64,000 nucleotides of DNA from Scilla litardierei (taxonomy: Eukaryota; Streptophyta; Magnoliopsida; Asparagales; Asparagaceae). The stretch covers positions 195,211,641-195,275,640 of the forward strand of contig CM061139.1 in the NCBI GenBank assembly GCA_030789695.1. The letters run 5' to 3'. The notes below the pieces were generated by a model, which was given only the letters and a program-made list of their open reading frames with translations, was not told the DNA's origin and searched no databases. A program made the position numbers and the translations under genes. Positions 9,629 through 22,779 of the stretch are shown here, piece by piece; the stretch's first letter is position 1, and each line of letters starts with the position of its first letter.

Positions 9629-12600
9629 TGTAACGACCCGCTCTCGGGGGCCCGTTACTTATTTGGTTTATTCGCAGGTTCCGCAGTTTACCAGTGAAAT
9701 CAGCATAGCCACAACTCAGAGATGTATCACAATACTCAAACCAGCGTACAAACATTATTACAGTCCAAGTTAAAGTACAACAACAACCAGCACACTCTCT
9801 CACAAATACATAAGGAAGTACTGAAAAGAAGAGCGGAAAAGTAAATACACAGTACAACACACACACCAACAGAAAAGTAGCTAAAACTCTGCAGCCTTTG
9901 GGTCAATGTGGGCTCCTCGAACTCTGGGGCAATCTCTTCGATCAGGTCTTCGTCTGCCGGTGCCATAAATGGAACCGAAGGTAAGTCACAACAATTCTAG
10001 CGATAGAAAAAGAGGAGTGCACAAATATGGAGCAGTCTATAGTAAACAAGTGCGGAAAATAAAGTAGGGACAGATAAGCATGCAAGTGCGATAAGTAAAG
10101 TACATCTGTCAAGCATGCAAGTGTGACAAGTAAAGTAAAGGTGACCGAGCAATGACAATTGCAATAATGAGAGTAACTGTGCCTATTCTAGTTTGTGACT
10201 TATAACGGGAAGTACAGTGAGCAACCAAGAGGCCAACTCTTGCCGCGGGTGCTACCCGGGCGAACCAATTCTCTGAGTACTGTGCAATAAACTGTGATCT
10301 GTGATCTGTGATGGTTGTCACCGGCACTGTTATGGGTTGCTAGAACCCGCACGGTGACAACAAAGTCTGGACTAGTCGCTCCCGCACTTCCGCAATTATA
10401 AGTTACCCCAAAACCCAGTGTCTGTGCAGGTTACCGTACTTTGCAATTTTACCAGTCATTTACTGTTCTTACATTTCCAATTACAATCTTTCTGTCAAGC
10501 AGTGTCAATAATCTGTTTAGGTCAATAACTGTTCCGAGACTAGGTGTCAAGTCCTATGTTCATACGAGTACACTATCTATATTTCTAAGGGTAGAATTTA
10601 CTGTGACTTACACTATTGGGATTGTCGTAGCAAGACGAGGATGGAGTTAGAGCGCGGGGAGTGGTACCTGCAAACACAAGAAGATATCAGCTAACGGCTA
10701 CACTAATTATTATCTAATTAATTGGTTGTTTTGATTTTCGAAACTGGTTGAAACGGTGATGAAAAGGGTCCTAAATTTTTATATGGACTATATATATTAA
10801 AAATAGTTTTACTGCAAGAGGTAATATTTTTCTGACGTCTATAGTAATTTTTATAATTTTTAGAAACTCAAAACTAGCTTAAAAACCTGATTTATTTAAG
10901 TGACGCGTATTTTCCGTAATTTCTTACGGGAGCAATACAAGTTGGAATAGCTTGAATAACCAGTCAAAATGACCGTCTCGAAGTTTACTTTCACATATAA
11001 TTTTCTCATGTATTATTGTGAGTGAAAACAGCTAGTTATGATTTTTCGAAAGATTTATTCGTATTTACTTTTTAAGTTTAAAAAAATGTTTCTGTGAAAA
11101 GTAGGCGTCTGCTCGCAGTGAGACTAGCGCCATTGGGTCCGAAATATCGTTTCGGATTTTCCAGAGTTGGTTTCACATTTTTCTGGCCCCTGTATAATTA
11201 GTTATGGATTTATAACCCTTAAACCCTATTATTAATTAATTATAAAATGAAAAATACGAAATATTTACGTATTTACGGAATTGCCATCGTGTGTTTTTAC
11301 CGTCGATTCTTCGATTCGATCGACAGCGGCGGAGGGGGGTCTCTCCGGCGCTTGGCGACGGCTGAGGGGGTCGTCGAGGTGGCGGGGCGCCTGGGAGCGG
11401 CGGTGGTCGACGTCGAGGCGGCGGCGGGAGCTCGGCGGCGGGTGTGCGGCCTTGAGGCGGAGGCGAGTGAGTGAGAGAGGGAGACGGGGCGGCAGGCACG
11501 GCGCTCGGCGGACGGCGGGGGCGACGGGCGGAGCTGCCGTGGCGACGACGGGGGCGGACGAGCACGGCGGAGCTACGGCGGAGCGGCACCGGAGCGGGGG
11601 CTGCTGTGGTTGCGGACCCTCGTCGACGGCGGCGACCAAGGCCGAACGGCAGGGCGAAGCGCTGATTCGGGGGCGGCGGCTTCGGAATCGGAGGGGGCGG
11701 CCTTGGGCGGTGATCCGGAGCGGAGGCGGCGTAGTCAGCTCCGGACGGTGGCTTGGTGGCGGAGGAGGCGTTGGCGAAGGCAGGGGCGACGCGGGGCGCT
11801 GTTGGGGGGTTTCCGTGCGGAGGCGGGGACTGGTGACTGTCGGAGGCGAACGTCGGCGACGCTGCTGTGAAGGCGGGGAGCTCCGGTAGTGGACGTCGAC
11901 GGCGAGGCGGGCTTCGTGGGTCTCGCCGGAGCTCGGAGAGGGGGAGCGGGTCTGCTCATGGCGGAGTTGAGGGTGGTGGCCGCCTCGTGCGAGTGGGGGC
12001 TTGGCGGAGCTGGGGCGGGGGCGTCGTCGAAGCTTCGTCGGCGGCGAGGACACCGTCAGAGGGGGGTACGTGCTGTGCCATGTTGTGAAGATGAACGAAG
12101 AAGGTGGGGGGGGGGATTTATACAGGTTTAGAAATATAATAAGAATAGTAAATAGTTAATAGAAAATAAGTTGGGGGTTGGATCTAACAACCTATACAGT
12201 GGGTTAATGGGGGGGTTGAGTGTCGGATCTGACCTAACAAAAGGAGGTGGGTTAAAGTAGGCGGTTAGTAAAATAATTAGGGGGTAAAAGTAACTAGATA
12301 ACAGTAATTAGTAAATAGTGATTAGTGATGTAAAAAGTCATTAATAGATGTAATTAACAAAGCGGTGAAATACAAACGCGTTTTCACAAACGACTTCGAA
12401 AAATTACGAAAACATACCCACGAGATCGTATCGTCGCGAGGATCGCGAATACAAGATCCGTTTTGGGATTTGAGCTACGAAAGTACTGGTTTTAGGCCAA
12501 AACGTTTAGGAAGCGGGTTTGCGGGTTCTAAGGTGAAACGATATCCGAAAATTATGAAATTAATGTGGGAAGCCCTAAATGATCATATGATGCTACTGTA

Positions 12601-12886
12601 GAAGTTTGAAAACGTTTTGAAGATGTTTGAATAGAAAATAAATTCGTCGAGGCAAAACGGTAATTTTGGGAGATGAATTTTAACAGAAATGTTTTGGACA
12701 TTTGAGGAAATCTGAAATTGCTGAAATACAATATAATAAGTCTAGTGTTTCAAAATATTTTTATAAGAATTTTTGAAACTAGTTTTGTTATAAAACTCTG
12801 GACTAACAATTATAAAGAGAATTTAAAATTGTTGAAAAATACGTTAAATGCGTATTTGAAGTGTTTGAAAAATACAGGCCGTTACA
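9629..12886 (-). repeat. Gypsy array LTR 1
   Basis: 3258 bp, starting TGTAACGACC and ending GGCCGTTACA on the + strand. The CpG-rich segment (about 11320-12080) is flanked by AT-rich DNA. On the minus strand TATAAAT (12116-12122) could be the LTR promoter, which would place the CpG-rich block in the transcribed leader. About eight positions differ from both other LTRs. Confidence 0.9.
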
Positions 12887-13335
12887 TCCTACCCTCCTTA
12901 AAATAATTCCGTCCTCGGAATTCAGAAGATCGGTAATCGCCTAAGCAATTCAAACGATCGACCGGAAGGTTTGACGAACGACCACGACATAGTAAAATAA
13001 GTTGTTAATAGCATGAAATAAAACGTGATATCACATCATTAAGAAAACAAGAGATGAATACGTGAATACTTACTATTGACATCACAATAGCTATTATAAT
13101 AGCTACGATGATATACTGATTGCAAATGAACGAGTATAATATCAAAAGCAATAATTCATACCTCCAATCACCTGGTCGATAGCTTCGACATTTTGTGCGA
13201 TCATCGTGTAGGCCCGTCATTGCGGAGGAGGTGGTAGGTGGGAAAAGGATACAAACACATGGAAATTTGGGTACAAGACGAAAGTGGGGTTAGAAAAGAA
13301 ACACGAGCTCAAGAAGGATGCAAAAACGCAACAGC

Positions 13336-13521
13336 CTACACGTTGGGTCTGGCTCGATACTCCACTGGTCCTTCTGATCGGCTTTTGCTGAGGAACACGA
13401 ACTTTGGATGATTGGGTATATCGATTTCTACCCTCCTTTGACGACAGTCAATGGAGGCATGAAATGATCCCAACCAGTCCATTCCAAAGACAACATCGGA
13501 AGTCGGCATCTTTATCACCAT
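13336..13521 (-). pseudogene. Gypsy protease fragment, internal domain 1
   Basis: The minus-strand frame contains DVVFGMDWLGSFHASIDC, the conserved C-terminal part of the Ty3/gypsy aspartic protease just after the flap. The catalytic DTGA-type segment and everything downstream in pol are missing. Upstream on the same strand (about 14040-13863) is a Gln/Pro-rich stretch ending RQAYTMTVEEAEATSQVITG, resembling the end of gypsy gag. A related motif RAYTMIAQNVEAIDQVIGG lies at about 13163-13225, suggesting internal duplication. Confidence 0.75.
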
Positions 13522-14573
13522 GAAGTTGGCAACGAGATCTCATCTACAAATCACAACGGAACATTAGAGGCATCCGCTGGTTACCGGTAGGGAACCGCCA
13601 GCGGTCTCGACCTTCCAACGGGAGTCAGAGGTTCAACAGTGATGGCACGTGTTTGGGACCTTCCAACGAGAAGTCAGAGGTTCAACAGTGATGGCACGTG
13701 TTTGGAAGAATCGACTCGCCAAGAGGCAATGTGTAGATCCCGAGTCGAACAGTGTGAGGGCAGGTTTACCGGCTATTAAGACGGTACCTACCGTGGTGAG
13801 AATCAAGTTTAAGCTTACGATTTCTAAATATTAGAGTATGTAGCTTAGTGAAAAATCACATACCTGTGATTACTTGGCTCGTAGCTTCGGCTTCTTCCAC
13901 TGTCATGGTATAAGCTTGGCGTCCCTTAGGCGGCACTGGTCGTCGAGTCTGCTGGTACACTTGCTGCTGAGGAGGGAGTAGTTGACGTTGCTGAGCAGAT
14001 GATGGTGGTCGCTTCCGTTGTGGAACTCGAACTTCTGGTGGTCAAAAATTCGAACGCTACTCTCCGTAGCCAGAGTTTAAGCGTAGAAAGATTCTAAGAA
14101 GGCCAACCGAAAGGTCACCAAGCTAAAAGAAGGGTGATAGTGATGAAGATCGATGGTGTTACATAATCATGATTCACGTCCTTGCGGTCCAGCGGACACG
14201 GTCAAGGAAGTGACTAAGCTAGGATCACTTATGCCCAGTCTAGCCAGGTCGATCCACAGACTTTAGCCAAGCACATTGACCGGTATCATGGTCCATTGAA
14301 GGAAGGTTATCATTCATACGAGTGCCACCGATACAAAAGATTTTTATTAATAACTAATTAAGCCTATCAAAATTTAGGTTTTGTTAATGGCTTTTATTAA
14401 GTCCAGATAGGTCAACTCCATTGGGCTCTCTGAGGGGTTTCCGTCCATCATTCGGGTGTCAAACCTGCATTCATAGAAAATGTTAGCTTAGTCGAGTATC
14501 GTGTACGATACATCCTGGTTTCACTATACTGTTCACGAGGTATTTTGCACGGACCTGCGTGGGCCGCCAAAAC

Positions 14574-17500
14574 TGTAACGACCCGCTCTCGGGGGCCCGT
14601 TACTTATTTGGTTTATTCGCAGGTTCCGCAGTTTACCAGTGAAATCAGCATAGCCACAACTCAGAGATGTATCACAATACTCAAACCAGCGTATAAACAT
14701 TATTACAGTCCAAGTTAAAGTACAACAACAACCAGCACACTCTCTCACAAATACATAAGGAAGTACTGAAAAGAAGAGCGGAAAAGTAAATACACAGTAC
14801 AACACACACACCAACAGAAAAGTAGCTAAAACTCTGCAGCCTTTGGGTCAATGTGGGCTCCTCGAACTCTGGGGCAATCTCTTCGATCAGGTCTTCGTCT
14901 GCCGGTGCCATAAATGGAACCGAAGGTAAGTCACAACAATTCTAGCGATAGAAAAAGAGGAGTGCACAAATATGGAGCAGTCTATAGTAAACAAGTGCGG
15001 AAAATAAAGTAGGGACAGACAAGCATGCAAGTGCGATAAGTAAAGTACATCTGTCAAGCATGCAAGTGTGACAAGTAAAGTAAAGGTGACCGAGCAATGA
15101 CAATTGCAATAATGAGAGTAACTGTGCCTATTCTAGTTTGTGACTTATAACGGGAAGTACAGTGAGCAACCAAGAGGCCAACTCTTGCCGCGGGTGCTAC
15201 CCGGGCGAACCAATTCTCTGAGTACTGTGCAATAAACTGTGATCTGTGATCTGTGATGGTTGTCACCGGCACTGTTATGGGTTGCTAGAACCCGCACGGT
15301 GACAACAAAGTCTGGACTAGTCGCTCCCGCACTTCCGCAATTATAAGTTACCCCAAAACCCAGTGTCTGTGCAGGTTACCGTACTTTGCAATTTTACCAG
15401 TCATTTACTGTTCTTACATTTCCAATTACAATCTTTCTGTCAAGCAGTGTCAATAATCTGTTTAGGTCAATAACTGTTCCGAGACTAGGTGTCAAGTCCT
15501 ATGTTCATACGAGTACACTATCTATATTTCTAAGGGTAGAATTTACTGTGACTTACACTATTGGGATTGTCGTAGCAAGACGAGGATGGAGTTAGAGCGC
15601 GGGGAGTGGTACCTGCAAACACAAGAAGATATCAGCTAACGGCTACACTAATTATTATCTAATTAATTGGTTGTTTTGATTTTCGAAACTGGTTGAAACG
15701 GTGATGAAAAGGGTCCTAAATTTTTATATGGACTATATATATTAAAAATAGTTTTACTGCAAGAGGGAATATTTTTCTGACGTCTATAGTAATTTTTATA
15801 ATTTTTAGAAACTCAAAACTAGCTTAAAAACCTGATTTATTTAAGTGACGCGTATTTTCCGTAATTTCTTACGGGAGCAATACAAGTCGGAATAGCTTGA
15901 ATAACCAGTCAAAATGACCGTCTCGAAGTTTACTTTCACATATAATTTTCTCATGTATTATTGTGAGTGAAAACAGCTAGTTATGATTTTTCGAAAGATT
16001 TATTCGTATTTACTTTTTAAGTTTAAAAAAATGTTTCTGTGAAAAGTAGGCGTCTGCTCGCAGTGAGACTAGCGCCATTGGGTCCGAAATATCGTTTCGG
16101 ATTTTCCAGAGTTGGTTTCACATTTTTCTGGCCCCTGTATAATTAGTTATGGATTTATAACCCTTAAACCCTATTATTAATTAATTATAAAATGAAAAAT
16201 ACGAAATATTTACGTATTTACGGAATTGCCCTCGTGTGTTTTTACCGTCGATTCTTCGATTCGATCGACAGCGGCGGAGGGGGGTCTCTCCGGCGCTTGG
16301 CGACGGCTGAGGGGGTCGTCGAGGTGGCGGGGCGCCTGGGAGCGGCGGTGGTCGACGTCGAGGCGGCGGCGGGAGCTCGGCGGCGGGTGTGCGGCCTTGA
16401 GGCGGAGGCGAGTGAGTGAGAGAGGGAGACGGGGCGGCAGGCACGGCGCTCGGCGGACGGCGGGGGCGACGGGCGGAGCTGCCGTGGCGACGACGGGGGC
16501 GGACGAGCACGGCGGAGCTACGGCGGAGCGGCACCGGAGCGGGGGCTGCTGTGGTTGCGGACCCTCGTCGACGGCGGCGACCAAGGCCGAACGGCAGGGC
16601 GAAGCGCTGATTCGGGGGCGGCGGCTTCGGAATCGGAGGGGGCGGCCTTGGGCGGTGATCCGGAGCGGAGGCGGCGTAGTCAGCTCCGGACGGTGGCTTG
16701 GTGGCGGAGGAGGCGTTGGCGAAGGCAGGGGCGACGCGGGGCGCTGTTGGGGGGTTTCCGTGCGGAGGCGGGGACTGGTGACTGTCGGAGGCGAACGTCG
16801 GCGACGCTGCTGTGAAGGCGGGGAGCTCCGGTAGCGGACGTCGACGGCGAGGCGGGCTTCGTGGGTCTCGCCGGAGCTCGGAGAGGGGGAGCGGGTCTGC
16901 TCATGGCGGAGTTGAGGGTGGTGGCCGCCTCGTGCGAGTGGGGGCTTGGCGGAGCTGGGGCGGGGGCGTCGTCGAAGCTTCGTCGGCGGCGAGGACACCG
17001 TCAGAGGGGGGTACGTGCTGTGCCATGTTGTGAAGATGAACGAAGAAGGTGGGGGGGGGGGATTTATACAGGTTTAGAAATATAATAAGTATAGTAAATA
17101 GTTAATAGAAAATAAGTTGGGGGTTGGATCTAACAACCTATACGGTGGGTTAATGGGGGGGTTGAGTGTCGGATCTGACCTAACAAAAGGAGGTGGGTTA
17201 AAGTAGGCGGTTAGGAAAATAATTAGGGGGTAAAAGTAACTAGATAACAGTAATTAGTAAATAGTGATTAGTGATGTAAAAAGTCATTAATAGATGTAAT
17301 TAACAAAGCGGTGAAATACAAACGCGTTTTCACAAACGACTTCGAAAAATTACGAAAACATACCCACTGGATCGTATCGTCGCGAGGATCGCAAATACAA
17401 GATCCGTTTTGGGATTTGAGCTACGAAAGTACTGGTTTTAGGCCAAAACGTTTAGGAAGCGGGTTTGCGGGTTCTAAGGTGAAACGATATCCGAAAATTA

Positions 17501-17832
17501 TGAAATTAATGTGGGAAGCCCTAAATGATCATATGATGCTACTGTAGAAGTTTGAAAACGTTTTGAAGATGTTTGAATAGAAAATAAATTCGTCGAGGCA
17601 AAACGGTAATTTTGGGAGATGAATTTTAACAGAAATGTTTTGGACATTTGAGGAAATCTGAAATTGCTGAAATACAATATAATAAGTCTAGTGTTTCAAA
17701 ATATTTTTATAAGAATTTTTGAAACTAGTTTTGTTATAAAACTCTGGACTAACAATTATAAAGAGAATTTAAAATTGTTGAAAAATACGTTAAATGCGTA
17801 TTTGAAGTGTTTGAAAAATACAGGCCGTTACA
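14574..17832 (-). repeat. Gypsy array LTR 2 (middle)
   Basis: 3259 bp. It has only about three private changes. At other variable sites it agrees with LTR 1 or LTR 3, as expected for a recombinant product. The only length difference from the others is a G run (11 here, 10 in LTR 1, 7 in LTR 3). Confidence 0.9.
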
Positions 17833-18281
17833 TCCTACCCTCCTTAAAATAATTCCGTCCTCGGAATTCAGAAGATCGGTAATCGCCTAAGCAATTCAAA
17901 CGATCGACCGGAAGGTTTGACGAACGACCACGACATAGTAAAATAAGTTGTTAGTAGCATGAAATAAAACGTGATATCACATCATTAAGAAAACAAGAGA
18001 TGAATACGTGAATACTTACTATTGACATCACAATAGCTATTATAATAGCTACGATGATATACTGATTGCAAATGAACGAGTATAATATCAAAAGCAATAA
18101 TTCATACCTCCAATCACCTGGTCGATAGCTTCGACATTTTGTGCGATCATCGTGTTGGCCCGTCATTGCGGAGGAGGTGGTAGGTGGGAAAAGGATACAA
18201 ACACATGGAAATTTGGGTACAAGACGAAAGTGGGGTTAGAAAAGAAACACGAGCTCAAGAAGGATGCAAAAACGCAACAGC

Positions 18282-18467
18282 CTACACGTTGGGTCTGGCT
18301 CGATACTCCACTGGTCCTTCGGATCGGCTTTTGCTGAGGAACACGAACTTTGGATGATTGGGTATATCGATTTCTACCCTCCTTTGACGACAGTCAATGG
18401 AGGCATGAAATGATCCCAACCAGTCCATTCCAAAGACAACATCGGAAGTCGGCATCTTTATCACCAT
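18282..18467 (-). pseudogene. Gypsy protease fragment, internal domain 2
   Basis: Same 61-codon frame as at 13336-13521, with the same DVVFGMDWL core and the same missing active site. The two internal domains differ at only about four positions over 1687 bp by eye, so the duplication is recent or they have been homogenised. Confidence 0.75.
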
Positions 18468-19519
18468 GAAGTTGGCAACGAGATCTCATCTACAAATCAC
18501 AACGGAACATTAGAGGCATCCGCTGGTTACCGGTAGGGAACCGCCAGCGGTCTCGACCTTCCAACGGGAGTCAGAGGTTCAACAGTGATGGCACGTGTTT
18601 GGGACCTTCCAACGAGAAGTCAGAGGTTCAACAGTGATGGCACGTGTTTGGAAGAATCGACTCGCCAAGAGGCAATGTGTAGATCCCGAGTCGAACAGTG
18701 TGAGGGCAGGTTTACCGGCTATTAAGACGGTACCTACCGTGGTGAGAATCAAGTTTAAGCTTACGATTTCTAAATATTAGAGTATGTAGCTTAGTGAAAA
18801 ATCACATACCTGTGATTACTTGGCTCGTAGCTTCGGCTTCTTCCACTGTCATGGTATAAGCTTGGCGTCCCTTAGGCGGCACTGGTCGTCGAGTCTGCTG
18901 GTACACTTGCTGCTGAGGAGGGAGTAGTTGACGTTGCTGAGCAGATGATGGTGGTCGCTTCCGTTGTGGAACTTGAACTTCTGGTGGTCAAAAATTCGAA
19001 CGCTACTCTCCGTAGCCAGAGTTTAAGCGTAGAAAGATTCTAAGAAGGCCAACCGAAAGGTCACCAAGCTAAAAGAAGGGTGATAGTGATGAAGATCGAT
19101 GGTGTTACATAATCATGATTCACGTCCTTGCGGTCCAGCGGACACGGTCAAGGAAGTGACTAAGCTAGGATCACTTATGCCCAGTCTAGCCAGGTCGATC
19201 CACAGACTTTAGCCAAGCACATTGACCGGTATCATGGTCCATTGAAGGAAGGTTATCATTCATACGAGTGCCACCGATACAAAAGATTTTTATTAATAAC
19301 TAATTAAGCCTATCAAAATTTAGGTTTTGTTAATGGCTTTTATTAAGTCCAGATAGGTCAACTCCATTGGGCTCTCTGAGGGGTTTCCGTCCATCATTCG
19401 GGTGTCAAACCTGCATTCATAGAAAATGTTAGCTTAGTCGAGTATCGTGTACGATACATCCTGGTTTCACTATACTGTTCACGAGGTATTTTGCACGGAC
19501 CTGCGTGGGCCGCCAAAAC

Positions 19520-22500
19520 TGTAACGACCCGCTCTCGGGGGCCCGTTACTTATTTGGTTTATTCGCAGGTTCCGCAGTTTACCAGTGAAATCAGCATAGC
19601 CACAACTCAGAGATGTATCACAATACTCAAACCAGCGTACAAACATTATTACAGTCCAAGTTAAAGTACAACAACAACCAGCACACTCTCTCACAAATAC
19701 ATAAGGAAGTACTGAAAAGAAGAGCGGAAAAGTAAATACACAGTACAACACACACACCAACAGAAAAGTAGCTAAAACTCTGCAGCCTTTGGGTCAATGT
19801 GGGCTCCTCGAACTCTGGGGCAATCTCTTCGATCAGGTCTTCGTCTGCCGGTGCCATAAATGGAACCGAAGGTAAGTCACAACAATTCTAGCGATAGAAA
19901 AAGAGGAGTGCACAAATATGGAGCAGTCTATAGTAAACAAGTGCGGAAAATAAAGTAGGGACAGACAAGCATGCAAGTGCGATAAGTAAAGTACATCTGT
20001 CAAGCATGCAAGTGTGACAAGTAAAGTAAAGGTGACCGAGCAATGACAATTGCAATAATGAGAGTAACTGTGCCTATTCTAGTTTGTGACTTATAACGGG
20101 AAGTACAGTGAGCAACCAAGAGGCCAACTCTTGCCGCGGGTGCTACCCGGGCGAACCAATTCTCTGAGTACTGTGCAATAAACTGTGATCTGTGATCTGT
20201 GATGGTTGTCACCGGCACTGTTATGGGTTGCTAGAACCCGCACGGTGACAACAAAGTCTGGACTAGTCGCTCCCGCACTTCCGCAATTATAAGTTACCCC
20301 AAAACCCAGTGTCTGTGCAGGTTACCGTACTTTGCAATTTTACCAGTCATTTACTGTTCTTACATTTCCAATTACAATCTTTCTGTCAAGCAGTGTCAAT
20401 AATCTGTTTAGGTCAATAACTGTTCCGAGACTAGGTGTCAAGTCCTATGTTCATACGAGTACACTATCTATATTTCTAAGGGTAGAATTTACTGTGACTT
20501 ACACTATTGGGATTGTCGTAGCAAGACGAGGATGGAGTTAGAGCGCGGGGAGTGGTACCTGCAAACACAAGAAGATATCAGCTAACGGCTACACTAATTA
20601 TTATCTAATTAATTGGTTGTTTTGATTTTCGAAACTGGTTGAAACGGTGATGAAAAGGGTCCTAAATTTTTATATGGACTATATATATTAAAAATAGTTT
20701 TACTGCAAGAGGGAATATTTTTCTGACGTCTATAGTAATTTTTATAATTTTTAGAAACTCAAAACTTGCTTAAAAACCTGATTTATTTAAGTGACGCGTA
20801 TTTTCCGTAATTTCTTACGGGAGCAATACAAGTCGGAATAGCTTGAATAACCAGTCAAAATGACCGTCTCGAAGTTTACTTTCACATATAATTTTCTCAT
20901 GTATTATTGTGAGTGAAAACAGCTAGTTATGATTTTTCGAAAGATTTATTCGTATTTACTTTTTAAGTTTAAAAAAATGTTTCTGTGAAAAGTAGGCATC
21001 TGCTCGCAGTGAGACTAGCGCCATTGGGTCCGAAATATCGTTTCGGATTTTCCAGAGTTGGTTTCACATTTTTCTGGCCCCTGTATAATTAGTTATGGAT
21101 TTATAACCCTTAAACCCTATTATTAATTAATTATAAAATGAAAAATACGAAATATTTACGTATTTACGGAATTGCCCTCGTGTGTTTTTACCGTCGATTC
21201 TTCGATTCGATCGACAGCGGCAGAGGGGGGTCTCTCCGGCGCTTGGCGACGGCTGAGGGGGTCGTCGAGGTGGCGGGGCGCCTGGGAGCGGCGGTGGTCG
21301 ACGTCGAGGCGGCGGCGGGAGCTCGGCGGCGGGTGTGCGGCCTTGAGGCGGAGGCGAGTGAGTGAGAGAGGGAGACGGGGCGGCAGGCACGGCGCTCGAC
21401 GGACGGCGGGGGCGACGGGCGGAGCTGCCGTGGCGACGACGGGGGCGGACGAGCACGGCGGAGCTACGGCGGAGCGGCACCGGAGCGGGGGCTGCTGTGG
21501 TTGCGGACCCTCGTCGACGGCGGCGACCAAGGCCGAACGGCAGGGCGAAGCGCTGATTCGGGGGCGGCGGCTTCGGAATCGGAGGGGGCGGCCTTGGGCG
21601 GTGATCCGGAGCGGAGGCGGCGTAGTCAGCTCCGGACGGTGGCTTGGTGGCAGAGGAGGCGTTGGCGAAGGCAGGGGCGACACGGGGCGCTGTTGGGGGG
21701 TTTCCGTGCGGAGGCGGGGACTGGTGACTGTCGGAGGCGAACGTCGGCGACGCTGCTGTGAAGGCGGGGAGCTCCGGTAGCGGACGTCGACGGCGAGGCG
21801 GGCTTCGTGGGTCTCGCCGGAGCTCGGAGAGGGGGAGCGGGTCTGCTCGTGGCGGAGTTGAGGGTGGTGGCCGCCTCGTGCGAGTGGGGGCTTGGCGGAG
21901 CTGGGGCGGGGGCGTCGTCGAAGCTTCGTCGGCGGCGAGGACACCGTCGGAGGGGGGTACGTGCTGTGCCATGTTGTGAAGATGAACGAAGAAGGTGGGG
22001 GGGATTTATACAGGTTTAGAAATATAATAAGTATAGTAAATAGTTAATAGAAAATAAGTTGGGGGTTGGATCTAACAACCTATACGGTGGGTTAATGGGG
22101 GGGTTGAGTGTCGGATCTGACCTAACAAAAGGAGGTGGGTTAAAGTAGGCGGTTAGGAAAATAATTAGGGGGTAAAAGTAACTAGATAACAGTAATTAGT
22201 AAATAGTGATTAGTGATGTAAAAAGTCATTAATTGATGTAATTAACAAAGCGGTGAAATACAAACGCGTTTTCACAAACGACTTCGAAAAATTACGAAAA
22301 CATACCCACGGGATCGTATCGTCGCGAGGATCGCGAATACAAGATCCGTTTTGGGATTTGAGCTATGAAAGTACTGGTTTTAGGCCAAAACGTTTAGGAA
22401 GCGGGTTCTCGGGTTCTAAGGTGAAACGATATCCGAAAATTATGAAATTAATGTGGGAAGCCCTAAATGATCATATGATGCTACTGTAGAAGTTTGAAAA

Positions 22501-22774
22501 CGTTTTGAAGATGTTTGAATAGAAAATAAATTCGTCGAGGCAAAACGGTAATTTCGGGAGATGAATTTTAACAGAAATGTTTTGGACATTTGAGGAAATC
22601 TGAAATTGCTGAAATACAATATAATAAGTCTAGTGTTTCAAAATATTTTTATAAGAATTTTTGAAACTAGTTTTGTTATAAAACTCTGGACTAACAATTA
22701 TAAAGAGAATTTAAAATTGTTGAAAAATAAAATAAATGCGTATTTGAAGTGTTTGAAAAATACAGGCCGTTACA
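19520..22774 (-). repeat. Gypsy array LTR 3
   Basis: 3255 bp, with more than a dozen private changes. A 281-codon minus-strand frame (21127-21972) is open here but broken in LTRs 1 and 2. Its ATG lies only about 30 bases past the TATA box, so translation is doubtful. Confidence 0.9.
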
Positions 22775-22779
22775 CTCAC

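Larger units (their letters stand above)
9629..22774 (-). mobile_element. Tandem Ty3/gypsy array: LTR-int-LTR-int-LTR
   Basis: Three near-identical LTRs alternate with two internal domains of 1687 bp each (12887-14573 and 17833-19519). A single perfect 5-bp target duplication CTCAC (9624-9628 and 22775-22779) flanks the whole 13.1 kb, so it entered as one element. Orientation is minus: on that strand a purine tract AAGGAGGGTAGGA abuts each downstream LTR, and the protease relic reads leftward. The internal domains lack reverse transcriptase and integrase, so the element is non-autonomous. Unequal recombination between LTRs is the simplest origin of the third LTR. Confidence 0.9.

Noticed and set aside
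11265..12053. 262-codon minus frame repeated in all three gypsy LTRs, and overlapping 202-codon plus frames
   Set aside because: The block is CpG-rich, so stops are rare in every frame; frames overlap on both strands, and the 281-codon version is open in only one LTR.
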